A DNA stretch of 64,000 bases from Microcella daejeonensis (GTDB taxonomy: Bacteria; Actinomycetota; Actinomycetes; Actinomycetales; Microbacteriaceae). Under the pieces are notes generated by a model, which was not told the origin of the DNA, searched no databases, and saw only the letters and a program-made list of their open reading frames with translations. Positions 26,667 to 34,696 of this stretch are shown here, in pieces (the stretch's first letter is position 1; each line of letters begins with the position of its first letter). The stretch is taken from the NCBI RefSeq assembly GCF_026625045.1, contig NZ_CP113089.1, positions 868,001 to 932,000 on the forward strand. Reading direction: 5' to 3'. The translations under genes were made by a program, and so were the position numbers.

Positions 26667-27341
26667 ATGACTGCAATCGGAATCATCGGCTCCGGCAACA
26701 TCGGCTCCCAGCTCGCGCGCGCCTTCGCGCACGCGGGCCACGACATCACCATCGCGAACTCCCGCGGCCCCGAGACGCTCGAGGAGCTCGTCGGCGAGAT
26801 CAACGCCGCCACGGCATCCCACGGGGGCGGTGGCACCGTCACCGCCGGCACCGTCGAGCAGGCGGCGCAGGCGGGCGACACGGTCGTCGTGACCATTCCG
26901 CTGAAGGCCGTGCCGAGCATCCCGGCCCCGCTGCTCGCCGGCCGCACCGTGATCGACACCAACAACTACTACCCGCAGCGCGACGGGCAGATCGCCGAGC
27001 TCGACGACGAGACCCTGACCACCGCCGAGTACGTCGCCCGCCACTTCTCGGGCGCGACCGTCGTGAAGGCGTTCAACCACATCCCGAGCGACGACATCAC
27101 CGGGCAGGCGCAGCCGAGCGGCACCGAGAACCGCCGCGCGCTCACCGTGCACGCCGACGACGAGAGCGCGAAGGGCTTCGTCTCGTCGCTCATCGACGAG
27201 ATCGGCTTCGACCCCTACGACGGCGGAACGCTCGCCGACAGCTGGCGCATCCAGCGCGACACCCCCGCCTACGGCCCGCGCTTCACGGCGGCGGAGCTGG
27301 AGGCGAAGCTCGCCGAGGCGAAGCGCTACCGCGACATGTGA
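26667..27341 (+). CDS. NADPH-dependent F420 reductase family protein (NAD(P)-binding)
   Basis: 224 residues. A Rossmann fold with GIIGSGNIGSQLARAF (4-19), the phosphate-accepting NSRGPETL (about 34-41), AAQAGDTVVVTIPLKAV, VIDTNNYYP and KAFNHIPSDDI match the F420:NADP oxidoreductase-like family, which moves hydride between NADPH and F420. Many relatives have other substrates, so the name is a family call. The ATG is used rather than a TTG four codons upstream; TTGAGT ends 6 nt before this ATG. Convergent with the glycosyltransferase, 15 nt between stops. Confidence 0.83.
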   Translation: MTAIGIIGSGNIGSQLARAFAHAGHDITIANSRGPETLEELVGEINAATASHGGGGTVTAGTVEQAAQAGDTVVVTIPLKAVPSIPAPLLAGRTVIDTNNYYPQRDGQIAELDDETLTTAEYVARHFSGATVVKAFNHIPSDDITGQAQPSGTENRRALTVHADDESAKGFVSSLIDEIGFDPYDGGTLADSWRIQRDTPAYGPRFTAAELEAKLAEAKRYRDM

Positions 27342-27356
27342 CCCGGCGCGGGCGCG

Positions 27357-28841
27357 TCAGCCCGCCGCCGCCTCGCGCGGCACCACGGCCTCGAGCAGCT
27401 GCGCCCATCGGGCGGCGGTCTGCTCGGGGCCGTTCGCGTCGGCCCAGGCGCGTGCGGCCGTCGACATCCGCTGGATGCCCTCCGCATCGCCCAGCACGTC
27501 GCCGAGCACCTCGGCGAGCGCCGCGATGTCGCCCGAGGTCACGAGCCGCCCCGTCACCCCGTCCTGGATGGTCTCACCGGGGCCGTAGGGCGCGTCGTAG
27601 CTGACCGCGGGGCAGCCGCGGGCGGCGGCCTCGAGCAGCACGAGCGACTGCCCCTCGTAGAGGGTGGTGAGCACGAGGGCGGCGGCGGTGCGCAGCTGCT
27701 CCGGGGCGGCGGGGTCGTTGCCGCGCAGCGTGACGCGGTCGACGAGGCCGAGCGCCGTGATGAGCTCGGTGAGCTCGGCGCGCAGCGCCCCGTCGCCGTA
27801 GACGTCGAGCCGGGCATCCGGATGCCGCTCGAGCACCGCCGGCCACGCCCGGATCGCGTGATCGACCCGCTTGCCGGGGGCGAGGCGCGCGATCATGACG
27901 GCGCGCATCGGGTCGCGGGGTTCGGCGGGGTCGAGGTCGGCGACGGGCTCGGCGGGGTGCGGCACGACGAACGACCGGGCGACGCCCTCGCCGAACCGCG
28001 CATGCACGTCGGCGCGCTGCCGCTCGGTGAGCCAGGCGACGGCGTCGTACTCGCCGATCGTGTCGATCCAGCCGGCCCAGCTCGCGTCCATGGGCGCGTC
28101 GGCCGTGTACGGAGGGCCGACATGGGCGCTGTGCACCGTGTGCACGATCGTCAGGTTCGGGATGCCCGTCACGAGCTCCCCGACCTGCCGGGCCTCGACG
28201 ATCGCGACGACGGGCAGCCGCGCCCGGCCGGCCGCCTCGTCGGCGCGGGCCTCCTCGCGCACGACGTGCAGCATCCACGCCCGGTACAGCCCGCGGAACC
28301 CGTCGAGCCGGCCGAGCTCGCGCCCGTCTTCGCCGAGCACGGGCACCTCGACCTCGGCGCGCCACCAGTCGGCGCGGCCCGAGATGTAGGGCAGGCGGAA
28401 GAGCGGGCGGCCCTCGGCGTCGAGGAAGTCGGTATGCGTGATCGCGCCGTCGGCGTCGCGCACGAGGATGCGCCAGGGGGTGCCGGTCGGATCAAGGTCG
28501 GCGGGATCGGGAGTGCCGGTCTGCGGCTGCGGGTCCGCGAGCGCGGGCGACAGCTCGGCCGCCTCGCGCAGGATCTCGGGATGCTCGCGCACCGCCTCGA
28601 GGATCGTCTGCAGCCGCGTGCCCTCATCGGCGAGCCCGATCGTCCGGAACCCGTCGAGGAACCCGCCCGACTCGGGCGCGAGGTCGAAGGCGAGCAGCGT
28701 CGCGCGCACCCCGGCCTGCTCGGCGAACAGCCGCGCCCGGTTGAGCGTCGCCACGGTGTACCCGCCGTCGAGCCCCGGCCGCAGCCGGCTCGTCGCAATC
28801 AGATAGTGGGCCGCGGGGAAGGCGACGGTCGACTCGGGCAC
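27357..28841 (-). CDS. GT4 family glycosyltransferase (TagE/TarM-like)
   Basis: 494 residues. The C-terminal half is a GT-B nucleotide-sugar domain: MIARLAPGKRVDHAIRAW (about 290-307), DVYGDGALRAEL, and the donor-binding E-x7-E in LTTLYEGQSLVLLEAAARGCP. The N-terminal half, with HTVHSAHVGPPY and DAEGRPLFRLPYIS, resembles the large acceptor domain of poly(glycerol/ribitol-phosphate) glycosyltransferases. It may decorate a wall polymer, but this is inferred. The start is GTG with TAGCCT 6 nt upstream. Confidence 0.82.
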   Translation of the reverse strand: MPESTVAFPAAHYLIATSRLRPGLDGGYTVATLNRARLFAEQAGVRATLLAFDLAPESGGFLDGFRTIGLADEGTRLQTILEAVREHPEILREAAELSPALADPQPQTGTPDPADLDPTGTPWRILVRDADGAITHTDFLDAEGRPLFRLPYISGRADWWRAEVEVPVLGEDGRELGRLDGFRGLYRAWMLHVVREEARADEAAGRARLPVVAIVEARQVGELVTGIPNLTIVHTVHSAHVGPPYTADAPMDASWAGWIDTIGEYDAVAWLTERQRADVHARFGEGVARSFVVPHPAEPVADLDPAEPRDPMRAVMIARLAPGKRVDHAIRAWPAVLERHPDARLDVYGDGALRAELTELITALGLVDRVTLRGNDPAAPEQLRTAAALVLTTLYEGQSLVLLEAAARGCPAVSYDAPYGPGETIQDGVTGRLVTSGDIAALAEVLGDVLGDAEGIQRMSTAARAWADANGPEQTAARWAQLLEAVVPREAAAG

Positions 28842-28847
28842 GGGTTC

Positions 28848-28853
28848 AGGCTA
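28848..28853 (-). promoter_or_regulatory. -10-like hexamer of leaderless glycosyltransferase gene
   Basis: TAGCCT on the minus strand ends exactly 6 nt before the GTG. Confidence 0.5.
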
Positions 28854-28923
28854 GCGAGCGGCGCGTGACGTGCCCGGCGATGCAGGTTTCGGCCTGAAGA
28901 ACCGGGGCCGTCAGGTCGGCAGA

Positions 28924-29424
28924 TCACCCCACCGCGAGCTGCAGGGCCTCGCGGAGCAGTGCTTTCGCCCGTGCGTATCTCGTTCGCGCGGTCGACGGCG
29001 GCATTCCGAGCAGCTGCGCTGCGTGCACGAGCGACATGCGCTCCCAGTGGATCAGGCGCACGAGCTCACGCAGGTCGTCATCCAGGCGGTCGATGGCATC
29101 GCGAACCTCCGCTCCGTCATCAGCGCTCGGCCCCGACTCCCCGCCCGCCGAGTCTCGGATTCGATCCGCCAACGCCCATCGACGACGCTCCCCCCGGGCG
29201 TGGTTCAGCAGGGTGCTTCGCGCGATGCCGAACAGCCACATCCGCGCCTGCTCGTCCTCTCGAGGCAGGTCCTGCACGCGGCGCCACGCCACGACCATGG
29301 TCTCCCCCAGCAGGTCAGGCGCGTCGGAATGGCCGACGCGCCGTTGGAGATACGCCAGGAGGTCAGGAGCGGCCCCCCGCAACGCTGCAGTCAGGCGCGC
29401 CGCAGGCGAGTCATGGTCCGTCAC
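28924..29424 (-). CDS. ECF-type RNA polymerase sigma factor
   Basis: 166 residues. Region 2 (about 15-80) includes DLLGETMVVAWRRVQDLPRED and the -10-recognition segment QARMWLFGIARSTLLNHAR. Region 4 (about 105-160) is an HTH with HWERMSLVHAAQLLGMPPSTARTRYARAK split around helix 3. It should direct RNA polymerase to a small stress regulon. The GTG start overlaps the upstream gene's stop by 4 nt (GTGA). Unusually, the membrane protein gene comes first and the sigma gene second. Base composition is less extreme than in neighbouring housekeeping genes. Confidence 0.87.
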   Translation of the reverse strand: MTDHDSPAARLTAALRGAAPDLLAYLQRRVGHSDAPDLLGETMVVAWRRVQDLPREDEQARMWLFGIARSTLLNHARGERRRWALADRIRDSAGGESGPSADDGAEVRDAIDRLDDDLRELVRLIHWERMSLVHAAQLLGMPPSTARTRYARAKALLREALQLAVG

Positions 29425-30089
29425 GATCCCGCACCCGGTACGAACGGACTGCCGTCGATGTCACGGCAGTTGATCTGACCGGCGCGTTCACTACCCGACA
29501 GACCGGGATCATCCGCGGTAATGCCCTGACGCGCGAGTTCGTCGAATTCCGCCTCGCTCAGCGCGGTGTTCCAGGCGGTCCACTCCCGGACCCAGTCCGC
29601 GTGCTCGACCTGCTCGTCGGTCAGAGAGGTCGGATCCTCTCCCTCCGCGATCCCGAAGTCCGGCCCGAGATCATCAATGACGTTCGGGACCAGTCGCTGG
29701 ACGGCGGACAACATCTCACCCGACCGATACCACTCGTCCAGAACACCATTGACGTCGCGCACGACCGAGGGATCGGCGCCCCCGGAGTACTCGGAGTGGC
29801 GGATCTCGCACCGCAGGCCGGACGCCATCGTGAACTCGATCGACACCGCAGGGTCCTGAGCCCACGGCGCCCAGGAGAGTCCATCGGACGCGGCCGCCAC
29901 GCCGGTTCCCCCGGCCACGAGCGCGATCACGACTCCGCCGACCACGAGGGGTGCGTGTCGCCGTCGGGGCGCCGCTTGCTGCGCTGCCTGCGCGATCATG
30001 TACTTCACATCCTCCGGCCGCGGCGGCGCACCGGCCGGTGCTGAGGCATCGAGCATGATGTCGAGCGGGTCTGGCGTGTCCGGGTTCAC
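29421..30089 (-). CDS. single-pass membrane protein coupled to the ECF sigma factor
   Basis: 222 residues from GTG, with ggagg 4 nt upstream. Residues 1-42 are cytoplasmic and polar, ending RRRHAP; one helix follows (VVGGVVIALVAGGTGVAAAS, about 47-66), then an extracytoplasmic domain of about 150 residues with two Cys (GLRCEIRH and INCRDIDG) that could form a disulfide. Its position suggests an anti-sigma or signal-sensing role, but no anti-sigma zinc motif (HxxxCxxC) is present and no family was recognised. Confidence 0.62.
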   Translation of the reverse strand: MNPDTPDPLDIMLDASAPAGAPPRPEDVKYMIAQAAQQAAPRRRHAPLVVGGVVIALVAGGTGVAAASDGLSWAPWAQDPAVSIEFTMASGLRCEIRHSEYSGGADPSVVRDVNGVLDEWYRSGEMLSAVQRLVPNVIDDLGPDFGIAEGEDPTSLTDEQVEHADWVREWTAWNTALSEAEFDELARQGITADDPGLSGSERAGQINCRDIDGSPFVPGAGS

Positions 30090-30254
30090 AGGGCCTCCAT
30101 CGTGGTGGTGTTCTCACCCTGTAAATGTCCGGTCGGCGTCAGAACGTCCTGGGCGCATTCGAATTGCGGGGCGATGGTCGTCGATCGGCACAGACGTCAC
30201 CGCTATCCCGCCATCGTTCGAACCTGCGCCGATCTCGGCGTGATCGTGGAGCAT

Positions 30255-30803
30255 CTAGCGTCGCTGTGATGCCCAGTACTCACTGGCCAGCGGAACGTCG
30301 CACGACGTCAGCAGGTATCCCCTTACCCATCCGTATCCGAGCAGCGGCCTCGGGTCCGGGAAGAGCTGGCTCACTTTGTCCCGCACGTCGATGCGGATCC
30401 GACCGTCTCTGGTCATCGTCCAGCGCGCGTCACCGCTGACCGACTCGGACTCGCCCGATAGGCACCACCGCCCCGCGTCGTTCCGGGTGACGGCGTCGGC
30501 GAGGACCACGTTCGTCAGAACTGCGCTGCCGTCCTCGCTGAGCGTGAAGCTCGACCCCTCGGCGGTGTACGTCGCGGGCAATCCGGGACTCGCGTCGAGT
30601 CTCTCCAAGGCCCGCGGAGCTTCCAACGAGTCGTCGATGAGAGAAACGATCCCCAGGCCTCCCACGACGATGACGGCGACAGCCAGCCACGGACGCCTCC
30701 ACCGGCGGGAAGCGAGTCGTGCGACGCACCAGTACCCCGCAATGGCGAGCACCGTGACTGCCGCGTAGCCGATCGAGAACACGACCCATGACTCGACGAT
30801 CAT
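30255..30803 (-). CDS. hypothetical membrane-anchored protein
   Basis: 182 residues from MIVESWVVFSIGYAAVTVLA. Two N-terminal helices (about 5-25 and 38-58) lead into an extracytoplasmic beta-rich domain with GSSFTLSEDGSAVLTNVVLAD and two Cys (WCLSGES, TSCDVPL). The ATG overlaps the upstream gene's stop by 4 nt. No family recognised; the domain resembles small surface-exposed actinobacterial proteins. Confidence 0.6.
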   Translation of the reverse strand: MIVESWVVFSIGYAAVTVLAIAGYWCVARLASRRWRRPWLAVAVIVVGGLGIVSLIDDSLEAPRALERLDASPGLPATYTAEGSSFTLSEDGSAVLTNVVLADAVTRNDAGRWCLSGESESVSGDARWTMTRDGRIRIDVRDKVSQLFPDPRPLLGYGWVRGYLLTSCDVPLASEYWASQRR

Positions 30804-31288
30804 GCGGCGGGGGATCGAAGGCCCGTCGAACGACGCTGGCGGTCCCATCGCGATGCGAGCGGCAGCGCGAGAAGGTGAAGGCCGACCGCCAGAGCGGGCA
30901 CGCTCAGCTGGAAGAGCAGCAGGACGACGCCGATCCCTCGCCAGCCGTCGCTCTCGGCGAGCCCCAGGACGGTGAGGGCCAGGAACGGTGCGATGACGAC
31001 GACCGCGGCGGCGAAGGAGACCGCCATGCGCCGAGGAGCAGTCGCGGCGCCGACCAGCCGATTGAGGAGGGCCGCGACGACCACCCACACGAGGACGAGA
31101 AGCAGCCAGGAAGCACCGAGGAGCGATTCCTGCCAGGAGGTGTCAGGAGCGGATGCACTCGAAGGCTCGAGTCCGGATGCACGCAGCTGGAGGGAGTAAG
31201 CGATCACCCACGCGGCCAACGCTGCGAGACCGATTGCCGCGGCAAGAACCGGCTCATAGAGCCACGATCTGCTGGTGTCGGCCTTCAC
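30800..31288 (-). CDS. hypothetical membrane protein, four helices
   Basis: 162 residues from GTG (MKADTSRSWLYEP). Four hydrophobic helices at about 14-32, 53-75, 88-108 and 120-145, with a basic C-terminus. Coupled to the following gene by ATGA, so the two probably work together in the membrane. Its start is 41 nt after the end of the rRNA methyltransferase gene of the heat-shock operon, so readthrough is possible. No family recognised. Confidence 0.58.
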   Translation of the reverse strand: MKADTSRSWLYEPVLAAAIGLAALAAWVIAYSLQLRASGLEPSSASAPDTSWQESLLGASWLLLVLVWVVVAALLNRLVGAATAPRRMAVSFAAAVVVIAPFLALTVLGLAESDGWRGIGVVLLLFQLSVPALAVGLHLLALPLASRWDRQRRSTGLRSPAA

Positions 31289-31329
31289 CGCGTCGCCCTC
31301 ATGGCGAGAAGACTATCCCTCAGCTCCGC

Positions 31330-32514
31330 TCAGCGCCGGCGTGACGCCGTCACGGTGAACTTCGCATCGCGCGCGACCTGCCGCGTCGAGCCGATGACCC
31401 GCTCGAGCTCGGGCGTGTACTTGAGGTGCGAGTTGAAGACGCACCACAGCTCGCCGCCGGGGCGCAGCACGCGCGCCGCCTCGGTGAACAGCCGCCGGGC
31501 CATGCCCGTGTGCACGGCGGCGCCCACGTGGAACGGCGGGTTGAGGAGGATGAGGTCGGCCGTGCCCTCCGGCACCCCGTCGAGCCCGTCGGCCCAACGC
31601 GCCTCGACGTCGACGCTGTTCGCCTCGGCGGTCAGGCGGGTCGAGCGCACGGCGGCCGCCGAGACGTCGGTCGCGATGACGCGGCCGGCGGGGTTCTCGC
31701 GGGCGAGCAGCGCGGCGACGACGCCGGTGCCGCTGGCGAGGTCGATCGCGGTGCTCCAGGCGGGCATCCGGTGCCGCTGGGCAAGCAGGGCGCGCGTGCC
31801 GATATCGAGGGATGCCCCCGCGAACGCCCCCGGCGCCGCGACGATCTCGAGCCCCAGCTCGGCCTCGTGCGCCCGCTCGGGCTCGCGCAGGCTCACGCCA
31901 GGCCGCGGCTCGCGCGCGGTCAGCAGTCGCGACTTCTGCCGCGCGAGCGAGACGTCGATGCGGCCGAACGAGGCCTTCAGCACGTCGTTCATGCCGAGGC
32001 TCATGTGCTTGATCATGCCGCCGGCGACGAGCACGACATCGGGCGCCGCCTCGCGGGCGACGATGCGGGAGAGCTCGTCGAGGGCGTCGAGCGCGCGCGG
32101 CAGGCGGGCGAGCACGAGGGATGCCCCGCGCACGGCATCCGCCGCCTCGTCGTGCACGGCGAACCCCTCGAGGGCCGCACGCCCGGCATTGCCCTGCAGC
32201 GCCTCGCGCCCGACGATCGAGTCCTGCCAGACGTGCACCTGCGCCGCTCCGAGGGCGAGCAGGCCGAGCGTCAGCGCGCCGTGGGTGTCGCCCAGCACGG
32301 CGATCCTCGCCCGGGGAGCCTCGCGCACCCGCTCGGCCACCGCGTCGAGCAGGTGCCGATCGGCCGCGTCGACGGCGACGAGCGTCGTGTCGTCGACGTC
32401 GGGGGCGCGGCGCAGGCCCGCGAGGAGGGACTCCAGCGGCGAGGGCGCGGAGGGAGCGGCGGGCGGCGAGGCGGCGACGGAATCGGCCGACGCGGCCGGA
32501 TCGACCCCGCTCAT
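31330..32514 (-). CDS. RsmC/RlmG-like rRNA (guanine-N2) methyltransferase
   Basis: 394 residues. An N-terminal non-catalytic half of about 190 residues (including LGDTHGALTLGLLALG and GGMIKHMSLGMNDVL) is followed by the SAM domain: AIDLASGTGVVAALLA (motif I), IATDVSAAAV and the catalytic NPPFHVG (motif IV) typical of enzymes methylating the exocyclic amine of guanine. This two-domain layout fits RsmC/RlmG; which rRNA position is modified is unknown. The start MSGVDP is fixed by the ATGA overlap with the hspR stop, making it the fifth gene of the dnaK operon. Confidence 0.86.
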   Translation of the reverse strand: MSGVDPAASADSVAASPPAAPSAPSPLESLLAGLRRAPDVDDTTLVAVDAADRHLLDAVAERVREAPRARIAVLGDTHGALTLGLLALGAAQVHVWQDSIVGREALQGNAGRAALEGFAVHDEAADAVRGASLVLARLPRALDALDELSRIVAREAAPDVVLVAGGMIKHMSLGMNDVLKASFGRIDVSLARQKSRLLTAREPRPGVSLREPERAHEAELGLEIVAAPGAFAGASLDIGTRALLAQRHRMPAWSTAIDLASGTGVVAALLARENPAGRVIATDVSAAAVRSTRLTAEANSVDVEARWADGLDGVPEGTADLILLNPPFHVGAAVHTGMARRLFTEAARVLRPGGELWCVFNSHLKYTPELERVIGSTRQVARDAKFTVTASRRR

Positions 32515-32936
32515 CCGCGACGCAGCGGGCGCCACACCACGAGCTGATTGGCCTTCTGGGTGCGGGTGCCGGCGCGCAGGCTGACGACCTCGCCCTCCGA
32601 GCCGGCGGCGAAGACGCGGCGGCCGGGGCGGGCGAGCATCTCGTCGGCGAGCGCCGCCTCGAGCGTGCGCACGCGCTCGCGAAGGCCCGTCACCTCGTTC
32701 TCGAGCTCGAGGATGCGGCGGATGCCCTCGAGGTTGAGCCCCTCCGAGCTCAGCTGCGCGATCTCGCGCAGCTGCACGACGTCGCGCATCGAGTAACGGC
32801 GGCTCTGCCCGGCGGTGCGGGTGGGCGAGACGAGCCCGAGGCGGTCGTACTGCCGCAGGGTCTGGGGGTGCATCCCGGCCAGCTCGGCCGCGACGGCGAT
32901 CGCGAACAGCGGGCTGTTCTCATCCATGCTCGCCAT
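32511..32936 (-). CDS. hspR: HspR, MerR-type heat-shock repressor
   Basis: 141 residues. An N-terminal MerR HTH (LFAIAVAAELAGMHPQTLRQYDRLGLVSPTRT in two pieces, then GQSRRYSMRDVVQLREIAQL) and a coiled-coil region with NLEGIRRILELENEV identify HspR. HspR binds HAIR operators and represses dnaK and clpB operons, with DnaK as co-repressor in Streptomyces; both operators are in this window. Ribosome binding site ggaggag. The C-terminus is basic (VVWRPLRRG). It is the fourth gene of the operon, giving feedback control. Confidence 0.93.
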   Translation of the reverse strand: MASMDENSPLFAIAVAAELAGMHPQTLRQYDRLGLVSPTRTAGQSRRYSMRDVVQLREIAQLSSEGLNLEGIRRILELENEVTGLRERVRTLEAALADEMLARPGRRVFAAGSEGEVVSLRAGTRTQKANQLVVWRPLRRG

Positions 32937-32966
32937 GATGCTCCTCCTCCGCCTCGGTGTCAGCGG

Positions 32967-33956
32967 CTACGCGCGGGCGCGCGTCAGCAGGTCGTCGCGG
33001 GGGTTCTCCTCCGGCAGGGCGGCGGCGAACTCCTCGAGCTTCTTCTTCGCCTCGGCGCTCAGGTGGCTCGGCACGGCCACCTGCACCGTCGCGAGCAGAT
33101 CGCCCGTGCCCTTCGGGGTCACGACGCCGCGGCCCTTGACGCGCAGAACGCGGCCGCTCGGGGTTCCGGGGGCGACGCGCAGCTTCACGGGCTCGCCGCC
33201 GAGCGTGGGCACCTCGATCGTCGCGCCGAGCGCCGCCTCGTGGAAGGTGACGGGCACGTCGACGCGCAGGTTGAGATGGTCGCGCTGGAAGACGGGATGC
33301 GGGCGCACCTGCACCGTCAGCACGAGGTCGCCCGGCTCGCCGCCGGTCATGCTCTGCTCGCCCTTGCCGCGCAGGCGGATCTTCTGCCCGTCGGCGACCC
33401 CCGCGGGGATCTTCACCGACAGCGGGCGGCCGCCCGAGCGCTCGAGCTGCACGGTGTCGCCCTGGATGGCGGTCATGAACTCGAGCGAGACCTGCGCCGT
33501 CTGGTCGCGGCCCTTCTGCGGCCCGCGGCCGAAGCCGGCCGGGCCGCCGGTGCCGCCCTGCGCGCCGAACAGGCCGCCGAAGATGTCCTCGAAGCCGCCG
33601 CCTGCCGGGAAGCCGCCGGCCTGCGCGCGCCGACCGCCGGGCGCTCCGCCGCCGAACATGCCGCCGAAGACGTCGTCGAAGCCGCCGCCGGGGGCGCCGC
33701 CCGCACTGAAGCGGGCTCCCGACCCCATGGCTCGGATCTGGTCGTACTCGGCGCGCTGCTCGCGGTCGGAGAGCACCGAGTAGGCCTCGCTGATCTCCTT
33801 GAACCGCGCCTCGGCGGCAGCATCCCCCGCATTGGAATCGGGGTGGTACTGCCGCGCGAGGCTGCGGTACTTCTTCTTCAGCTCGGCCTCGGTCGCGGTC
33901 TTCGGCAGACCGAGCACCGCGTAGAAGTCCTTCTCGAACCAGTCGTTGCTGGCCAT
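32967..33956 (-). CDS. dnaJ: type B DnaJ (J-domain protein without zinc fingers)
   Basis: 329 residues. The J domain (about 8-72) has the HPD motif in ARQYHPDSN, which stimulates DnaK ATPase. A Gly/Phe-rich linker follows (GGGFDDVFGG, GGFEDIFGG, GAQGGTGG). The C-terminal substrate domains start at AQVSLEFMTAIQG. The zinc-finger domain (four CxxCxGxG) of type A DnaJ is absent, so this is a CbpA/DnaJ2-like co-chaperone. It lies 9 nt after grpE and 30 nt before hspR. Confidence 0.93.
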   Translation of the reverse strand: MASNDWFEKDFYAVLGLPKTATEAELKKKYRSLARQYHPDSNAGDAAAEARFKEISEAYSVLSDREQRAEYDQIRAMGSGARFSAGGAPGGGFDDVFGGMFGGGAPGGRRAQAGGFPAGGGFEDIFGGLFGAQGGTGGPAGFGRGPQKGRDQTAQVSLEFMTAIQGDTVQLERSGGRPLSVKIPAGVADGQKIRLRGKGEQSMTGGEPGDLVLTVQVRPHPVFQRDHLNLRVDVPVTFHEAALGATIEVPTLGGEPVKLRVAPGTPSGRVLRVKGRGVVTPKGTGDLLATVQVAVPSHLSAEAKKKLEEFAAALPEENPRDDLLTRARA

Positions 33957-33965
33957 CGCGTCGGC

Positions 33966-34694
33966 CTAGCCCTCCGGGGTGAAGACGGCCACCTTCGCCG
34001 CCCGCACGAGGCGGTCGCCGAGGGCGTAGCCGACCTCGATGACATCGCCCACGGTGTTCACCGTGACGTCGGGCTTCGGCAGCTGCACGAGCGCCTCGTG
34101 GAAGCTCGGGTCGAAGGGCTCGCCCACCTCGCCCACGCGGCGCAGACCGTACTTCTCGAACCCGGTGCGCAGCTTCTGGGCGACGAGCGCGAGCGGGCCG
34201 TCGTCGAGGTCGCCATGAGCGGATGCCCGATCGAGGTCGTCGATCGCCGGCAGCAGGGTGCGCACGACCTCGGCGATCACCGCATCGCGGTTCGCGGCGC
34301 GATCGCGCTCGACCCGCGTGCGGAAGTTCGCCAGCTCCGCCTCGGCGCGGGCGGCGCGATCGCGGTACTCCTCGATCTCGCGCTGCCCGGCCTCGGAGAG
34401 GATGTGGTCGATGTCGGCGTCGAGGTCGCTCGCCGCATCGGCGGCGCCCGCCGGCGGCTCGGCCGACGACGAGACCTCGACGTCGGCGTCCTCCACCGCG
34501 AAGAGCTCCTCGACCGTCTCGGCGTCGGTCACGGCGCCGTCCTCGGCCAGCGGCTCGGTGCCCGCGGGCACCTCGCCGCCGGCCTCGGAACCGTCGAGCG
34601 GCAGGTCGCGCGTCGCCCCCGTCTCGGGGTCGACGTACTTGCGCGACTTGATGACCGGCTTGGCGTCGTCGTCGTCATTGCGCTTGCGAGCCAT
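33966..34694 (-). CDS. grpE: GrpE nucleotide exchange factor
   Basis: 242 residues. GrpE releases ADP from DnaK. After an acidic, low-complexity N-terminus of about 100 residues comes the long dimerising helix (REIEEYRDRAARAEAELANFRTR in part) and the beta domain with GFEKYGLRRVGEVGEPFDPSFHEAL, split around the conserved Pro. The N-terminal extension (ASPETG-like acidic segments) is longer than in E. coli GrpE (197 residues). Starts 2 nt after the dnaK stop, so translation is coupled. Confidence 0.93.
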   Translation of the reverse strand: MARKRNDDDDAKPVIKSRKYVDPETGATRDLPLDGSEAGGEVPAGTEPLAEDGAVTDAETVEELFAVEDADVEVSSSAEPPAGAADAASDLDADIDHILSEAGQREIEEYRDRAARAEAELANFRTRVERDRAANRDAVIAEVVRTLLPAIDDLDRASAHGDLDDGPLALVAQKLRTGFEKYGLRRVGEVGEPFDPSFHEALVQLPKPDVTVNTVGDVIEVGYALGDRLVRAAKVAVFTPEG

Positions 34695-34696
34695 GA

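Noticed and set aside
30195..30225. tRNA T-loop-like gttcgaacc in an intergenic region
   Set aside because: The flanking bases cannot form the 5-bp T stem, and no acceptor stem or anticodon arm is found around it.
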